DNA from: RPQJ01 sp963748985
GTDB lineage: Bacteria; Pseudomonadota; Gammaproteobacteria; Steroidobacterales; Steroidobacteraceae
NCBI GenBank assembly: GCA_963748985.1
Contig: CAVVKQ010000001.1
Span: 248,001-312,000, forward strand
Reading direction: 5' to 3'
Length of the DNA: 64,000 nucleotides
Numbering within the stretch: position 1 is the stretch's first letter; each line of letters begins with the position of its first letter. Shown here piece by piece: positions 18,746-26,359 of the stretch. Below the pieces are notes generated by a model. It saw only the letters and a program-made list of their open reading frames with translations. It was not told the DNA's origin and did no database searches. A program made the translations under genes and the position numbers.

Positions 18746-19666
18746 TTATGCGACAGCGGGCTCGTCCGCGGTGCGTGGCGCGCGGACGAGCAGCGACTTA
18801 GCCAACTGGCCATGGAGATAACCAATGCCCCGTGAGAGATGCAGCGTGACGGTGAGCAGCACTATCCCCAAGATCGAAACCAGAGGCAACAACGCCGGGT
18901 GCGGAGACTCGACGGTACCGTCGATCGTGATCATGCCAGCGTGGTAGAGCAGGACGACGATCGGTGCAATCGTCAGTGCGAGCGAGCAGACGACGCCCAC
19001 GATGACGAACGTGAAATAGAACATGCCAAGCGGCAACATCAGCAGCAGGTACAGCAGTGTCCCCCAGGTGCGCGGGTCCTTCAGCATCTCGAGCACGCGC
19101 TGGATCCAGCCCATCGGCGGACCGGGATGCACGGGCCTGCGCGGCATGCGCGTGCCGAGCAGTGTTTCCACGATGCGGCCTTCGGCAAGCGCGAGCACGC
19201 GCGTCGTGCCGATGAAGAGCAGGAAAAACGGGACGCCGATGATCAGGATCGCGAAGCCGGCCGAGAGCGACAAGCCCGTCACCGCGAACGTGAAGTAGAA
19301 GATGCCAGTGGCGAGCGCGAGCAGCATGTACGCCATGCTCAGGTAGGCGCGCGGATCGGAGTACACGCCGAAGAAGCGGCCGAGCGTCGTGTGCTTCGGC
19401 TTCGGCGGCGGCGTGCGCAACGCGGCCTGTACGCGGGTTTCGTTCGAGCGATAGGCGTCGGCGACCTCGCTCGGCGCGCCGTAACTCGCCACGATCCGTC
19501 CCAGCATGGTTTCGTCCGTTTCTTCCGGATGCTGCGCGAGCTCCGCGCGCAGGTGCTCTTCCGCGTCGTAGAGCGCGTCCTGGACCAGCGCGCGATCGGC
19601 TCCCTGCAGTTCGACTCGAAGCAGGTCGAGGTATTCCTCGACGGTGCGGGGTGTCGCGGCCGTCAT
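18746..19666 (-). CDS. Membrane sensor-domain protein (DUF1700-like)
   Basis: This 306-residue membrane protein has an N-terminal permease-prefix/DUF1700-like helical segment (RTVEEYLDLLRVELQGADRA, then DAEEHLRAELAQ) and then about six hydrophobic helices in two related halves. YLSMAYMLLALATGIFYFTF near 110 is echoed by GTLLYLLLMLPLGMFYFTFV near 205. Such proteins are typically paired with PadR regulators. Its start overlaps the PadR stop (ATGA at 19663-19666), so the two are translationally coupled. By family analogy it may sense envelope stress; this is inferred. Confidence 0.85.
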   Translation of the reverse strand: MTAATPRTVEEYLDLLRVELQGADRALVQDALYDAEEHLRAELAQHPEETDETMLGRIVASYGAPSEVADAYRSNETRVQAALRTPPPKPKHTTLGRFFGVYSDPRAYLSMAYMLLALATGIFYFTFAVTGLSLSAGFAILIIGVPFFLLFIGTTRVLALAEGRIVETLLGTRMPRRPVHPGPPMGWIQRVLEMLKDPRTWGTLLYLLLMLPLGMFYFTFVIVGVVCSLALTIAPIVVLLYHAGMITIDGTVESPHPALLPLVSILGIVLLTVTLHLSRGIGYLHGQLAKSLLVRAPRTADEPAVA

Positions 19667-20094
19667 GACGGCATCTCCTGTGCGGCGGACGTGGAATGCT
19701 GGACGATCGAGTCGACGAAGGCGCGGGTGCCGAGCCAGGTCTCGCGCCAGGCGAAGAGCACCTCGCGCCCGAGCGGCGTGATCCGGTAGTAGCGGCGTGG
19801 CGGTCCGGAGTAGGAGGGGACCACGCGGCTCGACAGCAGTCCAGCGCCGCTCATGTTGCGCAGCACCGGATAGAGGGCGCCTTGCTTGAAGGGGGCCGTT
19901 GGCGCTTCGTCCGAGGTGAGCTTGCGGGCAATCTCGTAGCCGTAAAGATCTGTTTCGGCATCGGCGAGCACGGACAGCAGCACCAGCGAGGTCAGGCCGG
20001 CACTCAGTTCCCGCTGGAACTTGCGTGCCTGCGCTTCGGCCGGCGTTTCGTCCCCGGGCGAGGGGGCAGTGGTTTCGTCGTCGTCCCGCGACAT
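19663..20094 (-). CDS. PadR-family transcriptional regulator
   Basis: This 143-residue regulator has a winged helix-turn-helix of PadR type (LVLLSVLADAETDLYGYEIA, then APFKQGALYPVLRNMSGAGL and GPPRRYYRITPLGREVL). An acidic N-terminal tail of about 25 residues precedes it. The start ATG 20094 has AAGGAG at good spacing; the open frame extends 14 codons further. It is divergent from glgC across a 162-bp gap that contains a long dyad (20130-20170). It probably represses its own operon, and a control of glgC is possible. Confidence 0.9.
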   Translation of the reverse strand: MSRDDDETTAPSPGDETPAEAQARKFQRELSAGLTSLVLLSVLADAETDLYGYEIARKLTSDEAPTAPFKQGALYPVLRNMSGAGLLSSRVVPSYSGPPRRYYRITPLGREVLFAWRETWLGTRAFVDSIVQHSTSAAQEMPS

Positions 20095-20129
20095 GGCGGT
20101 CCGTCTCCTTGGTAAGTGAATCATATTAG

Positions 20130-20170
20130 GCATCAAGTACTAGTATGAAGTCAATACTACAGTTTGATGC
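20130..20170. promoter_or_regulatory. 41-bp dyad, probable PadR operator
   Basis: Arms GCATCAA (20130-20136) and TTGATGC (20164-20170), and inner arms AGTAT (20142-20146) and ATACT (20154-20158), are all symmetric about 20150. On the minus strand a TTGACT and a TAATAT-like pair overlap the dyad, which fits repression of the padR operon. A second TGATGCAC copy at 20178 follows towards glgC. Confidence 0.6.
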
Positions 20171-20256
20171 ACTATACTGATGCACCGCAGCAACGATCCA
20201 ACGACGTTTCGACTCTGTAACATCGTGATTGCCTGTAATCGTCGGGGAGCCGCCGG

Positions 20257-21543
20257 ATGTCGACCGAACAACAACGCATTGGTGCGCCTCGTCGATATCT
20301 GAGCCGCCTGACCCGCGGTACGCTCGCGATCATCATGTCGGGCGGTCGCGGGGAGCGGCTGAAGCAACTCACCGAGGACCGCTGCAAGCCTGCCGCGCCC
20401 TTCGGCGGCAAGTTCCGCATCATCGATTTCGTGTTGTCGAACTGCCTCAATTCCGGCATCCGGCAGATCTCGGTGCTCACGCAGTACAAGGCCCATTCGC
20501 TGATCCAGCACATCGGCAAGGGCTGGGGTTTCCTGCGCGGCGAGTTCGGTGAGTTCATCGAGATCATCCCCGCACAGCAGCGCCGCGGTCCCGAGTGGTA
20601 CCAGGGCACCGCGGACGCGCTGTGGCAGAACATGGAACTGATTCGCGCGCACCGCCCGCTGCACGTGCTCGTGCTCGCCGGCGATCACATCTACAAGATG
20701 GACTACGGCCCGATGATCGGCTTTCACGTCGAGAAGGAAGCGGACATCACCGTCGGTGTCGTCGAGGTGCCGCTCGAGCGCGCGCGCGAGTTCGGCGTGC
20801 TGGGCATCGACGCATCGAACCGCGTGCTGAGCTTCCTGGAAAAGCCGACGAATCCGCCACCGATGCCGGGACGGCCCGACGTGGCACTCGGGTCGATGGG
20901 CATCTATGTCTTCAACCCGCGGCTGCTCGAGCGCCTGCTGCGCGCCGACGCCGAGGATCCTGGCTCCGCGCACGACTTCGGCAAGAACATCATTCCGCAG
21001 GCGATCGAGAACCTGCGCGTATTCGCGTATCCGTTCGAGGACGTGCGCAGCAAGGCGCAGCATTACTGGCGCGACGTCGGTACGATCGACGCGTACTACG
21101 AAGCGAACATGGAACTCGTGCGCGTCTCGCCCGAACTCAACATCTACGACGAACAGTGGCCGATCTGGACGTACCAGGAACAGCTGCCGCCCGCCAAGTT
21201 CGTGTTCGACGACGCAGACCGCCGTGGCTGCGCGATCGACTCGATGGTGTCGGGCGGCTGCATCATCTCGGGCTCGCGCGTGTCGAACTCGCTGCTGTTC
21301 TCGCAGGTGCGTGTGCACGACTATTCGACGGTGGATCGCTCCGTGATCCTGCCGCGAGTGCACATCGGCGAGCACTGCGTGATCCGCAATGCGATCATCG
21401 ACGAGGGCGCAGTCGTTCCGGACGGCACGATGATCGGCGTTGACCAGGCGCAGGATCGCGAGCGCTTCTACGTGAGCGAGAACGGCGTTACGCTCGTCAC
21501 GGCGTCGATGCTGCGTGCTCCGGCGCGCAGTGCCGGGGGCTGA
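20257..21543 (+). CDS. glgC: Glucose-1-phosphate adenylyltransferase
   Basis: This 428-residue enzyme makes ADP-glucose from ATP and glucose-1-phosphate, the committed step of bacterial glycogen synthesis. The nucleotidyltransferase N-terminus has IIMSGGRGERLKQLTEDRCK, then PAAPFGGKFRIIDFVLSNC. The substrate site has VLSFLEKPTNPPP, with YWRDVGTIDAYYEAN further on. A left-handed beta-helix follows near residue 320 (CIISGSRVSNSLLFSQVRV). Its usual allosteric control is by glycolytic intermediates and AMP. It is divergent from padR; glgA lies 0.6 kb downstream on the other strand. Confidence 0.96.
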   Translation: MSTEQQRIGAPRRYLSRLTRGTLAIIMSGGRGERLKQLTEDRCKPAAPFGGKFRIIDFVLSNCLNSGIRQISVLTQYKAHSLIQHIGKGWGFLRGEFGEFIEIIPAQQRRGPEWYQGTADALWQNMELIRAHRPLHVLVLAGDHIYKMDYGPMIGFHVEKEADITVGVVEVPLERAREFGVLGIDASNRVLSFLEKPTNPPPMPGRPDVALGSMGIYVFNPRLLERLLRADAEDPGSAHDFGKNIIPQAIENLRVFAYPFEDVRSKAQHYWRDVGTIDAYYEANMELVRVSPELNIYDEQWPIWTYQEQLPPAKFVFDDADRRGCAIDSMVSGGCIISGSRVSNSLLFSQVRVHDYSTVDRSVILPRVHIGEHCVIRNAIIDEGAVVPDGTMIGVDQAQDRERFYVSENGVTLVTASMLRAPARSAGG

Positions 21544-21596
21544 CGACGGCCGCGACTTCATCGCACTACATGATTTTTTCGCGAGGGATATCGACG

Positions 21597-22103
21597 ATGC
21601 TGCTGCGAAATGCGCTGTTGCGGATGGCCGGCCTGTGCGCCGTGCTGGTCACGCTGGCAGGCTGTTCAACCTTCAACCAGAAACTCGAGTCGCCGGAACT
21701 GAGTCTCGTCGGCATCCAGATGCTGTCCACCGACATGTTCGCGCAGAAGTTCAAGGTGCGCGTGCTGGTCAAGAATCCCAACGAGCTCGAGATCCCCATC
21801 CGCGGGATCGACTACACGATCATCCTGATGGGTGACAGCTTCGCCGAGGGCGTCAGCAACGACCAGTTCCTGCTGCCTGCAAAAGGCGAGGCCGAATTCG
21901 ACATGCTGGTGACGACCAATTTCGTGAGCAGCTTCGGCCGCCTGCTGAGCCGCGTCGGTGGCGGCAAGCTGCAGGACCTGCACTACGAAATCGCGGGTGA
22001 AGTGCTCGTCGACAAGGGGATCATTCGCAAGATTCCGTTCAGCCACCAGGGTACCGTCGACATCTCCCGGGCGGTGGGGCAGCCGAAGAGCGGCGAGACC
22101 TAG
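21597..22103 (+). CDS. LEA type 2 family lipoprotein
   Basis: This 168-residue lipoprotein has a signal peptide ending in the lipobox TLAGC and one LEA-14/WHy-type beta-sandwich domain (VGIQMLSTDMFAQKFKVRVL, then VKNPNELEIPIRGIDYTI). WHy-domain proteins are linked to desiccation and stress tolerance or to envelope processes. The start ATG 21597 has GAGGG upstream; an ATG at 21570 is the alternative. It lies between glgC and glgA; whether it takes part in glycogen metabolism is unknown. Confidence 0.85.
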   Translation: MLLRNALLRMAGLCAVLVTLAGCSTFNQKLESPELSLVGIQMLSTDMFAQKFKVRVLVKNPNELEIPIRGIDYTIILMGDSFAEGVSNDQFLLPAKGEAEFDMLVTTNFVSSFGRLLSRVGGGKLQDLHYEIAGEVLVDKGIIRKIPFSHQGTVDISRAVGQPKSGET

Positions 22104-22180
22104 GGAAAGGGGGAAGGGGATAGGGGTTAGGGGATAGTCGGAGGGGTGCCGTTCCGACTAACCCCTAACCCCTAACCCCT
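22104..22180. repeat. Palindromic intergenic repeat, family A (second copy)
   Basis: Immediately after the LEA gene stop, purine-rich GGGGATAGGGGTTAGGGGATAG and TCGG are followed by GTTCCGACTAACCCC repeated as three CTAACCC units. It is related to the element at 1717-1858 and again sits between convergent genes. The glgA stop codon (22158-22160) lies inside it, so the last glgA codons are encoded by the repeat. Confidence 0.7.
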
Positions 22181-23624
22181 CGTACAGCGCCTCGTACTCG
22201 CCGATGCGCGCGTCCCACGAGAAGTCCTGCTGCATGCCGTTCTGCACGAGCCGGTGCCACACGCTCGGCCAGCCATACCACTCGAGCGCGGTCTGCAGCG
22301 CCCAGCGCAGGCCACCGGCGTCGAAATCGTTGAACACGACTCCGGTGCCCTGGCCGGTCGCGGGATCGAAATGCTGCACGCTGTCGGCAAGTCCGCCGGT
22401 ACGACGTACGACGGGCACAGTCCCGTACTTGAGGCTGTACATCTGGTTCAGGCCGCACGGCTCGTACAGCGACGGCATCAGGAAGATGTCTGCCGCTGCT
22501 TCGATGAAGTGCGCGAGCTCTTCGCTGTAGCCGCTGTAGAACACGACGCGCCCGGGGAAACGTTGCTGCAGTTCGTGCATGAAGCGCTCGTATTGCGCTT
22601 CGCCGCTGCCGAGCGCGACGAAACGAAAGTCGCGTTCCTGCAGCAGTTTCGGCAACACGTCGGGCAGCAGGTCGATGCCTTTCTGGCGCGTGAGTCGCGT
22701 CACCATGCCGATGAGCGGCACCGAGGCCACTGCGTGCATCCGCAGCAGGTCAAACAGTGCCGCCTTGTTGCGCGCCTTGCCGGTGAGATCGTTCGCGTCG
22801 TAGTGGAAGGGCAGGTAGCGATCGAGCGCCGGATTCCAGTCGTCGTAATCGACGCCGTTCAGGATGCCGCTGACCGAGTCGCGGCGGGCCCGCAGGTCCG
22901 CGTCGAGACCGTAACCGCCCTCGGGTGTACGAATCTCCTGTGCATACGTCGGACTGACAGTCGTCACCGCATCCGCGTAGAGAATGCCGTGCCGCATCGG
23001 GTTGATGCGACCTAGCCCGAGGTCGGCCTGGTGCAAGGCCTCGATGCTCACGCCCGGTCCCACGTCGGCGGCGGCACTGGCCGAGAACACGCCCTGGTAA
23101 CCGATGTTATGAATCGTGAAGACGCTGCGGGTCGCGCCGAAGATCTGCGTGTCCCATGCATAGGCGGTGCGCAGCAGCAGTGGCGCGAACGCCATGTGCC
23201 AGTCATTGCAATGGACGATATCCGGCGCGAAGCCGAGCCGCTGGCAGCATTCGAGTGCCGCGCGTGTCAGCATCAGGTAGCGCACGTGCTCATCGTGTGC
23301 GTCCGAATAAATGAAGGGGCGGTCGAACACGGCCGGGCAGTCCACGAGTTGCACCCAGAGGTCCGATCCCGGCAGCCGTGCTTCCCGGACGTCGTAGCCG
23401 TACTCGTTGGTGCCGACCCGCACGGACAGGCCCTGCAGCGCTGCGACGGGACGCTGTTCGCAACCCTGCAGGTCCGAAAGCGCGTGCAGGGGAACGAATA
23501 CGCGGAGGTCGTGGCCGCGCTGCAGCAGATGGCGCGTCAGCGCGGCGGCAACGTCGCCGAGCCCACCCGTCTTGGCGAACGGCGAGATCTCAGCGGTCAG
23601 GAAGCAGATGCGCTGGCGAGGCAT
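22158..23624 (-). CDS. glgA: Glycogen synthase (ADP-glucose type)
   Basis: This 488-residue GT5 enzyme transfers glucose from ADP-glucose to the growing alpha-1,4-glucan. The N-terminal ADP-glucose site KTGGLGDV is at residues 18-25. FTIHNIGYQGVF lies near 175 and the C-terminal donor-binding segment is EPCGLNQMYSLKYGTVPVVR, then TGGLADSV. The last residues (EGLGVRG and stop) are read from a palindromic repeat, so the native C-terminus may have been replaced. It works with glgC at 20257; no branching enzyme or phosphorylase is in the window. Confidence 0.95.
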   Translation of the reverse strand: MPRQRICFLTAEISPFAKTGGLGDVAAALTRHLLQRGHDLRVFVPLHALSDLQGCEQRPVAALQGLSVRVGTNEYGYDVREARLPGSDLWVQLVDCPAVFDRPFIYSDAHDEHVRYLMLTRAALECCQRLGFAPDIVHCNDWHMAFAPLLLRTAYAWDTQIFGATRSVFTIHNIGYQGVFSASAAADVGPGVSIEALHQADLGLGRINPMRHGILYADAVTTVSPTYAQEIRTPEGGYGLDADLRARRDSVSGILNGVDYDDWNPALDRYLPFHYDANDLTGKARNKAALFDLLRMHAVASVPLIGMVTRLTRQKGIDLLPDVLPKLLQERDFRFVALGSGEAQYERFMHELQQRFPGRVVFYSGYSEELAHFIEAAADIFLMPSLYEPCGLNQMYSLKYGTVPVVRRTGGLADSVQHFDPATGQGTGVVFNDFDAGGLRWALQTALEWYGWPSVWHRLVQNGMQQDFSWDARIGEYEALYEGLGVRG

Positions 23625-23707
23625 GAGTTCGCTAGTTTGCCACAGCGCCCCGTCGCCTCAGCACGATCCGGGTGGATGGTGCGCGTGGCGTGGGTATCCT
23701 TGACGCC

Positions 23708-24637
23708 ATGAAAGCAATCGTCCCAGGAACCGTTGATCCAGGCGGACGCGACGCCCCCCCCGAGTTCCGGCGCATTGCGCGTGCGATCGAATTCGTCGCG
23801 GCGAATGCCCGGCAGCAGCCGTCGCTGGCTGACATGGCAGCGGCCGCGAACTGGAGTGAGTATCACTTCGCACGCGAATTCCGTCGCTGGACGGGGATTT
23901 CGCCGAAGCAGTGGTTGCAGGAGTTGTCGCTGACGGCGGCGAAGCAGGCGCTCGACGACGAGCGGTCCGTGCTGCAGGCGGCAATCGATGCCGGTCTTTC
24001 GGGCCCCGGTCGTCTGCACGACTTGTTCGTGACGCTCGAAGCCGTGACGCCCGGCGAATACAAGTCGCGGGGCCGTGGCCTGGCGATGTGGTTCGGGACG
24101 GCGCAATCGCCCTTCGGCGAGGTGCTGATCGTGCGCTCGCGCCGTGGCATCGCGTTTCTCGCGTTTGCCGACGAGAATGGCGTGTTTGATGGCTTCGACG
24201 AATTCCGCGCGACCTGGCGCGATGCCGACTGGGAAGAAGACGACGCGGGGGTGAAGCAGATCGCAGACACGATCTGGCGGGTGCCCCGGCGCGCCGACCG
24301 CAGGCTCACGCTCTGGGTGCATGGCACCAACTTCCAGCTGCAGGTGTGGCGCGCGCTGCTTGCGGCCGGCCAGGAACGTACGTTGAGTTACGCGGCGCTC
24401 GCGGAATCGATCGGTCGCGGGTCCGCGTGCCGTGCCGTGGGCTCCGCCGTCGGTGCTAACCCGGTGGCCTGGCTCATTCCGTGCCACCACGTGCTGCGGG
24501 CCAATGGCGCGTTGGGCGGTTACCGCTGGGGACTCGAGCGCAAGCGGGCAATGCTCGCGTGGGAACTGGCCCGCTCGGTCAGGAACGCTTCTCGTCGTCG
24601 TCCTTCGACTTCTCTCGCTTCGGCAGGATCGCGCTGA
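23708..24637 (+). CDS. AraC-type HTH fused to O6-alkylguanine-DNA alkyltransferase
   Basis: This 309-residue fusion has an AraC/XylS helix-turn-helix (PSLADMAAAANWSEYHFARE, then FRRWTGISPKQWLQ) in the first 110 residues and a methylguanine methyltransferase domain after it. The acceptor Cys259 sits in IPCHHVLR. GNFQL-like (GTNFQLQVWRALLAAG) and RAVGSAVGANP are the usual DNA-binding and active-site segments. It resembles Ada but lacks the N-terminal zinc/methylphosphotriester domain, so it repairs O6-alkylguanine but cannot sense phosphotriesters through that domain. The ATG at 23708 was preferred to 23672. It overlaps the end of phaR by 59 bp, tail to tail. Confidence 0.9.
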   Translation: MKAIVPGTVDPGGRDAPPEFRRIARAIEFVAANARQQPSLADMAAAANWSEYHFAREFRRWTGISPKQWLQELSLTAAKQALDDERSVLQAAIDAGLSGPGRLHDLFVTLEAVTPGEYKSRGRGLAMWFGTAQSPFGEVLIVRSRRGIAFLAFADENGVFDGFDEFRATWRDADWEEDDAGVKQIADTIWRVPRRADRRLTLWVHGTNFQLQVWRALLAAGQERTLSYAALAESIGRGSACRAVGSAVGANPVAWLIPCHHVLRANGALGGYRWGLERKRAMLAWELARSVRNASRRRPSTSLASAGSR

Positions 24638-25064
24638 GCATCGATTCCTGCATCTTCGCGAGCGTCTCGATGTTCTGGCGGGTGAGGTCGGCCACGGTGG
24701 CGAGAGGCGTGCTCGCGACGATCTTCGATATCTGCGCCTGCAGCGACTCCTGCTGGTGCAGGAACGTCTCCACGCTCTTTTCCAGGAAACCCGCGAGGAA
24801 GCCCTGCATCGGGTTGCCATAGAAGCGGATGATGGACTCGAGCACCGTCGTGCTCAGGATCGGCCGGCCGAACTGCTCCTGCTCGGCGATGACCTGCAGC
24901 AGGATGTGCCGGGTGATGTCGTGTCCCGTCTTGTCTTCGAGGACACGGATCTTTTCGCCCTTGACGATCAGCCCGCGGATGTCGTCCAGCGTGATGTGGC
25001 GGCTCTGCGAAGCGTCGTAAAGACGACGGTTCGCGTACTTCTTGATCAGGCGTTCCTGGCTCAT
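24579..25064 (-). CDS. phaR: Polyhydroxyalkanoate synthesis repressor PhaR
   Basis: This 161-residue repressor binds both DNA and PHA granules and controls phasin and its own gene. The N-terminal PHB/PHA accumulation regulator DNA-binding domain is unmistakable (LIKKYANRRLYDASQSRHIT, then LDDIRGLIVKGE). Two PhaR C-terminal segments follow, e.g. RFYGNPMQGFLAGFLEKSVE. The tail is acidic and basic (KREKSKDDDEKRS). A phasin gene lies just upstream on the same strand, and palindromic GTGC/GCAC sites lie directly before its start. Confidence 0.95.
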   Translation of the reverse strand: MSQERLIKKYANRRLYDASQSRHITLDDIRGLIVKGEKIRVLEDKTGHDITRHILLQVIAEQEQFGRPILSTTVLESIIRFYGNPMQGFLAGFLEKSVETFLHQQESLQAQISKIVASTPLATVADLTRQNIETLAKMQESMLSAILPKREKSKDDDEKRS

Positions 25065-25088
25065 GGGCGCGAGTGTACCTGAGCCATT

Positions 25089-25115
25089 GTGCGGTGCACG
25101 AAACGCGGTGCAAAA
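25089..25115. promoter_or_regulatory. Probable PhaR operators before phaR
   Basis: GTGCGGTGCAC (25089-25099) and GCGGTGCAAAA (25105-25115) lie 25-50 bp upstream of the phaR start. Both match the TTGCACTGCAA-like half-symmetry seen before the phasin gene. This supports autorepression by PhaR. Confidence 0.5.
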
Positions 25116-25170
25116 AGGCGGTCTTGGCGATGGCCCCGGAGGGAGCCACCGCCGCTCTCAGCCTCAGCGA

Positions 25171-25518
25171 TCAGGCAGCCTTGCCGCTCGCCAGGGACGT
25201 CGCGTCCTCGATCCACCGGGCCAGGCCGGCCTGCGACTCGGTCGCCATTTCGGCCAGCGCCTGCTGCCGGGTCGTCGCCTTTTCGGCGAACTTCGTCGCG
25301 ATTTCACGCTGCTTCGACATCAACGTCGGCAGGTCCTTCGCCTTGACCGTGGCGTTCATCTGGTCGAGCGCGAACTGCATCAGGTCACCCGTCAGTTCGT
25401 ACTGGAAGCGGGCGACGCGCTCGATGCTGCCGACCATGACCTCATTGAAGCGGGTCGCGGGGGTGAAAGCGCGCTTGGCAAAATCCGTGTAGTCCGTCGT
25501 CTTCTTGGTGGTGGCCAT
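25171..25518 (-). CDS. Phasin-family protein (PHA granule-associated)
   Basis: This 115-residue protein is almost wholly alpha-helical and amphipathic, as in phasins that coat polyhydroxyalkanoate granules. The N-terminal TTKKTTDYTDFAKRAFTPAT and helix ERVARFQYELTGDLMQFALD fit the phasin_2 family. The ATG at 25518 has GAGGA upstream. It lies upstream of phaR on the same strand and diverges from the MaoC gene across a gap with probable PhaR sites, so repression when granules are absent is likely. No PHA synthase gene is in the window. Confidence 0.88.
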   Translation of the reverse strand: MATTKKTTDYTDFAKRAFTPATRFNEVMVGSIERVARFQYELTGDLMQFALDQMNATVKAKDLPTLMSKQREIATKFAEKATTRQQALAEMATESQAGLARWIEDATSLASGKAA

Positions 25519-25575
25519 GGTACGTCCTCTGTTGCGGGCAGGTCGGCTCTGAAACGGCATCGTAACAGCAGGATT

Positions 25576-25640
25576 TTGCAGTGCAAGAAGAAACTATAGC
25601 TTGTTTCCCGAGTAATTTGTTGATTCGTTTTGCGGTGCAT
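25576..25640. promoter_or_regulatory. Probable PhaR operators in the phasin/MaoC divergent promoter
   Basis: A perfect 11-bp palindrome about a central base, TTGCAGTGCAA (25576-25586), and a near match TTGCGGTGCAT (25630-25640) lie in the 214-bp gap between the phasin gene and the MaoC gene. The TGCA-N-TGCA form is that reported for PhaR-type repressors. Confidence 0.55.
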
Positions 25641-25732
25641 ACAAACTTTGAGCAGAGCGGGTGCCGAGCACCGCCGCGTGGGCGATACTCTCGTCCGCGA
25701 TCAACACACCCATTCGATACACGGGGCGCACC

Positions 25733-26212
25733 ATGAGTGAACAGTCCGCGGCGCAGCGGGTCCTGGCGGACCTGCAGGCCAGAATCGGCCAGGAGATCCA
25801 CTGCAGCGACTGGCTGCTCGTGTCCCAGCAACGGATCAACGAGTTCGCGCTGGCGACCAGCGATCACCAGTGGATTCATACGGACCCGGTCCGGGCCGCG
25901 CGCGAGTCGCCGTGGAAAACGACGATTGCCCACGGTTACCTCACGTTGTCGCTGTACCCGATGCTCCGAGGCCTGGTCGATGCCGACAAGCCGCTGTTTC
26001 CTGGCGTCACGCGCGTCATCAACTACGGCCTCGACAAGCTGCGCTTTCCCAATGCCGTGAAATCGGGGAGCCGCGTGCGTGCCCACTGCGTGCTGCTCAA
26101 GCTCGAAGAAGTCACGGGCGGCCTGCAGCTGACCGAGCAGTATACGGTCGAGATCGAGGGCGAGCCGAAACCCGCCTGCGTCGCCGAAGCGATCATGCGG
26201 GCGTATTTCTGA
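25733..26212 (+). CDS. MaoC-family dehydratase (enoyl-CoA hydratase type)
   Basis: This 159-residue hot-dog-fold protein has the hydratase-2 active-site pattern: an Asp followed by a His (ATSDHQWIHTDPVRA, residues about 43-57), with AHGYLTLSLYP further on. Such enzymes hydrate trans-2-enoyl-CoA to (R)-3-hydroxyacyl-CoA; PhaJ members feed PHA synthesis from beta-oxidation. The setting beside phasin and phaR favours a PhaJ-like role. The length suits a single-domain MaoC protein. Start ATG 25733; the frame is open from 25661 without a better start. Confidence 0.88.
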   Translation: MSEQSAAQRVLADLQARIGQEIHCSDWLLVSQQRINEFALATSDHQWIHTDPVRAARESPWKTTIAHGYLTLSLYPMLRGLVDADKPLFPGVTRVINYGLDKLRFPNAVKSGSRVRAHCVLLKLEEVTGGLQLTEQYTVEIEGEPKPACVAEAIMRAYF

Positions 26213-26213
26213 C

Positions 26214-26268
26214 GGAAATAGGGGACGCTCACCTATTTCCCCGAAATAGGTGAGCGTCCCCTATTTCC
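26214..26268. repeat. REP-like inverted pair, family B (second copy)
   Basis: Head-to-head pair of the 27-bp unit with arms GGAAATAG and CTATTTCC and core GGGACGCTCAC. It is nearly identical to 3659-3715 but with an intact second unit. It starts three bases after the MaoC stop codon and precedes cysK. Confidence 0.85.
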
Positions 26269-26359
26269 GCTTCTGCCGAAATTCCGGCGCGGCATGACGT
26301 ATTGCCGCCCGTGTTGGCTATAGTCGCGACCAATGCCCGGGGGGGCGAAGGATACAGCC

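Noticed and set aside
18860..19789. Plus-strand open frame opposite the sensor-domain gene
   Set aside because: Antisense to a coupled PadR/membrane-sensor pair with clear motifs; rich in Arg, Gln and Asp without a domain.
20140..21561. Minus-strand open frame opposite glgC
   Set aside because: The plus-strand glgC has full family motifs. The opposing frame is rich in His, Arg and Asp, typical of a reverse shadow.
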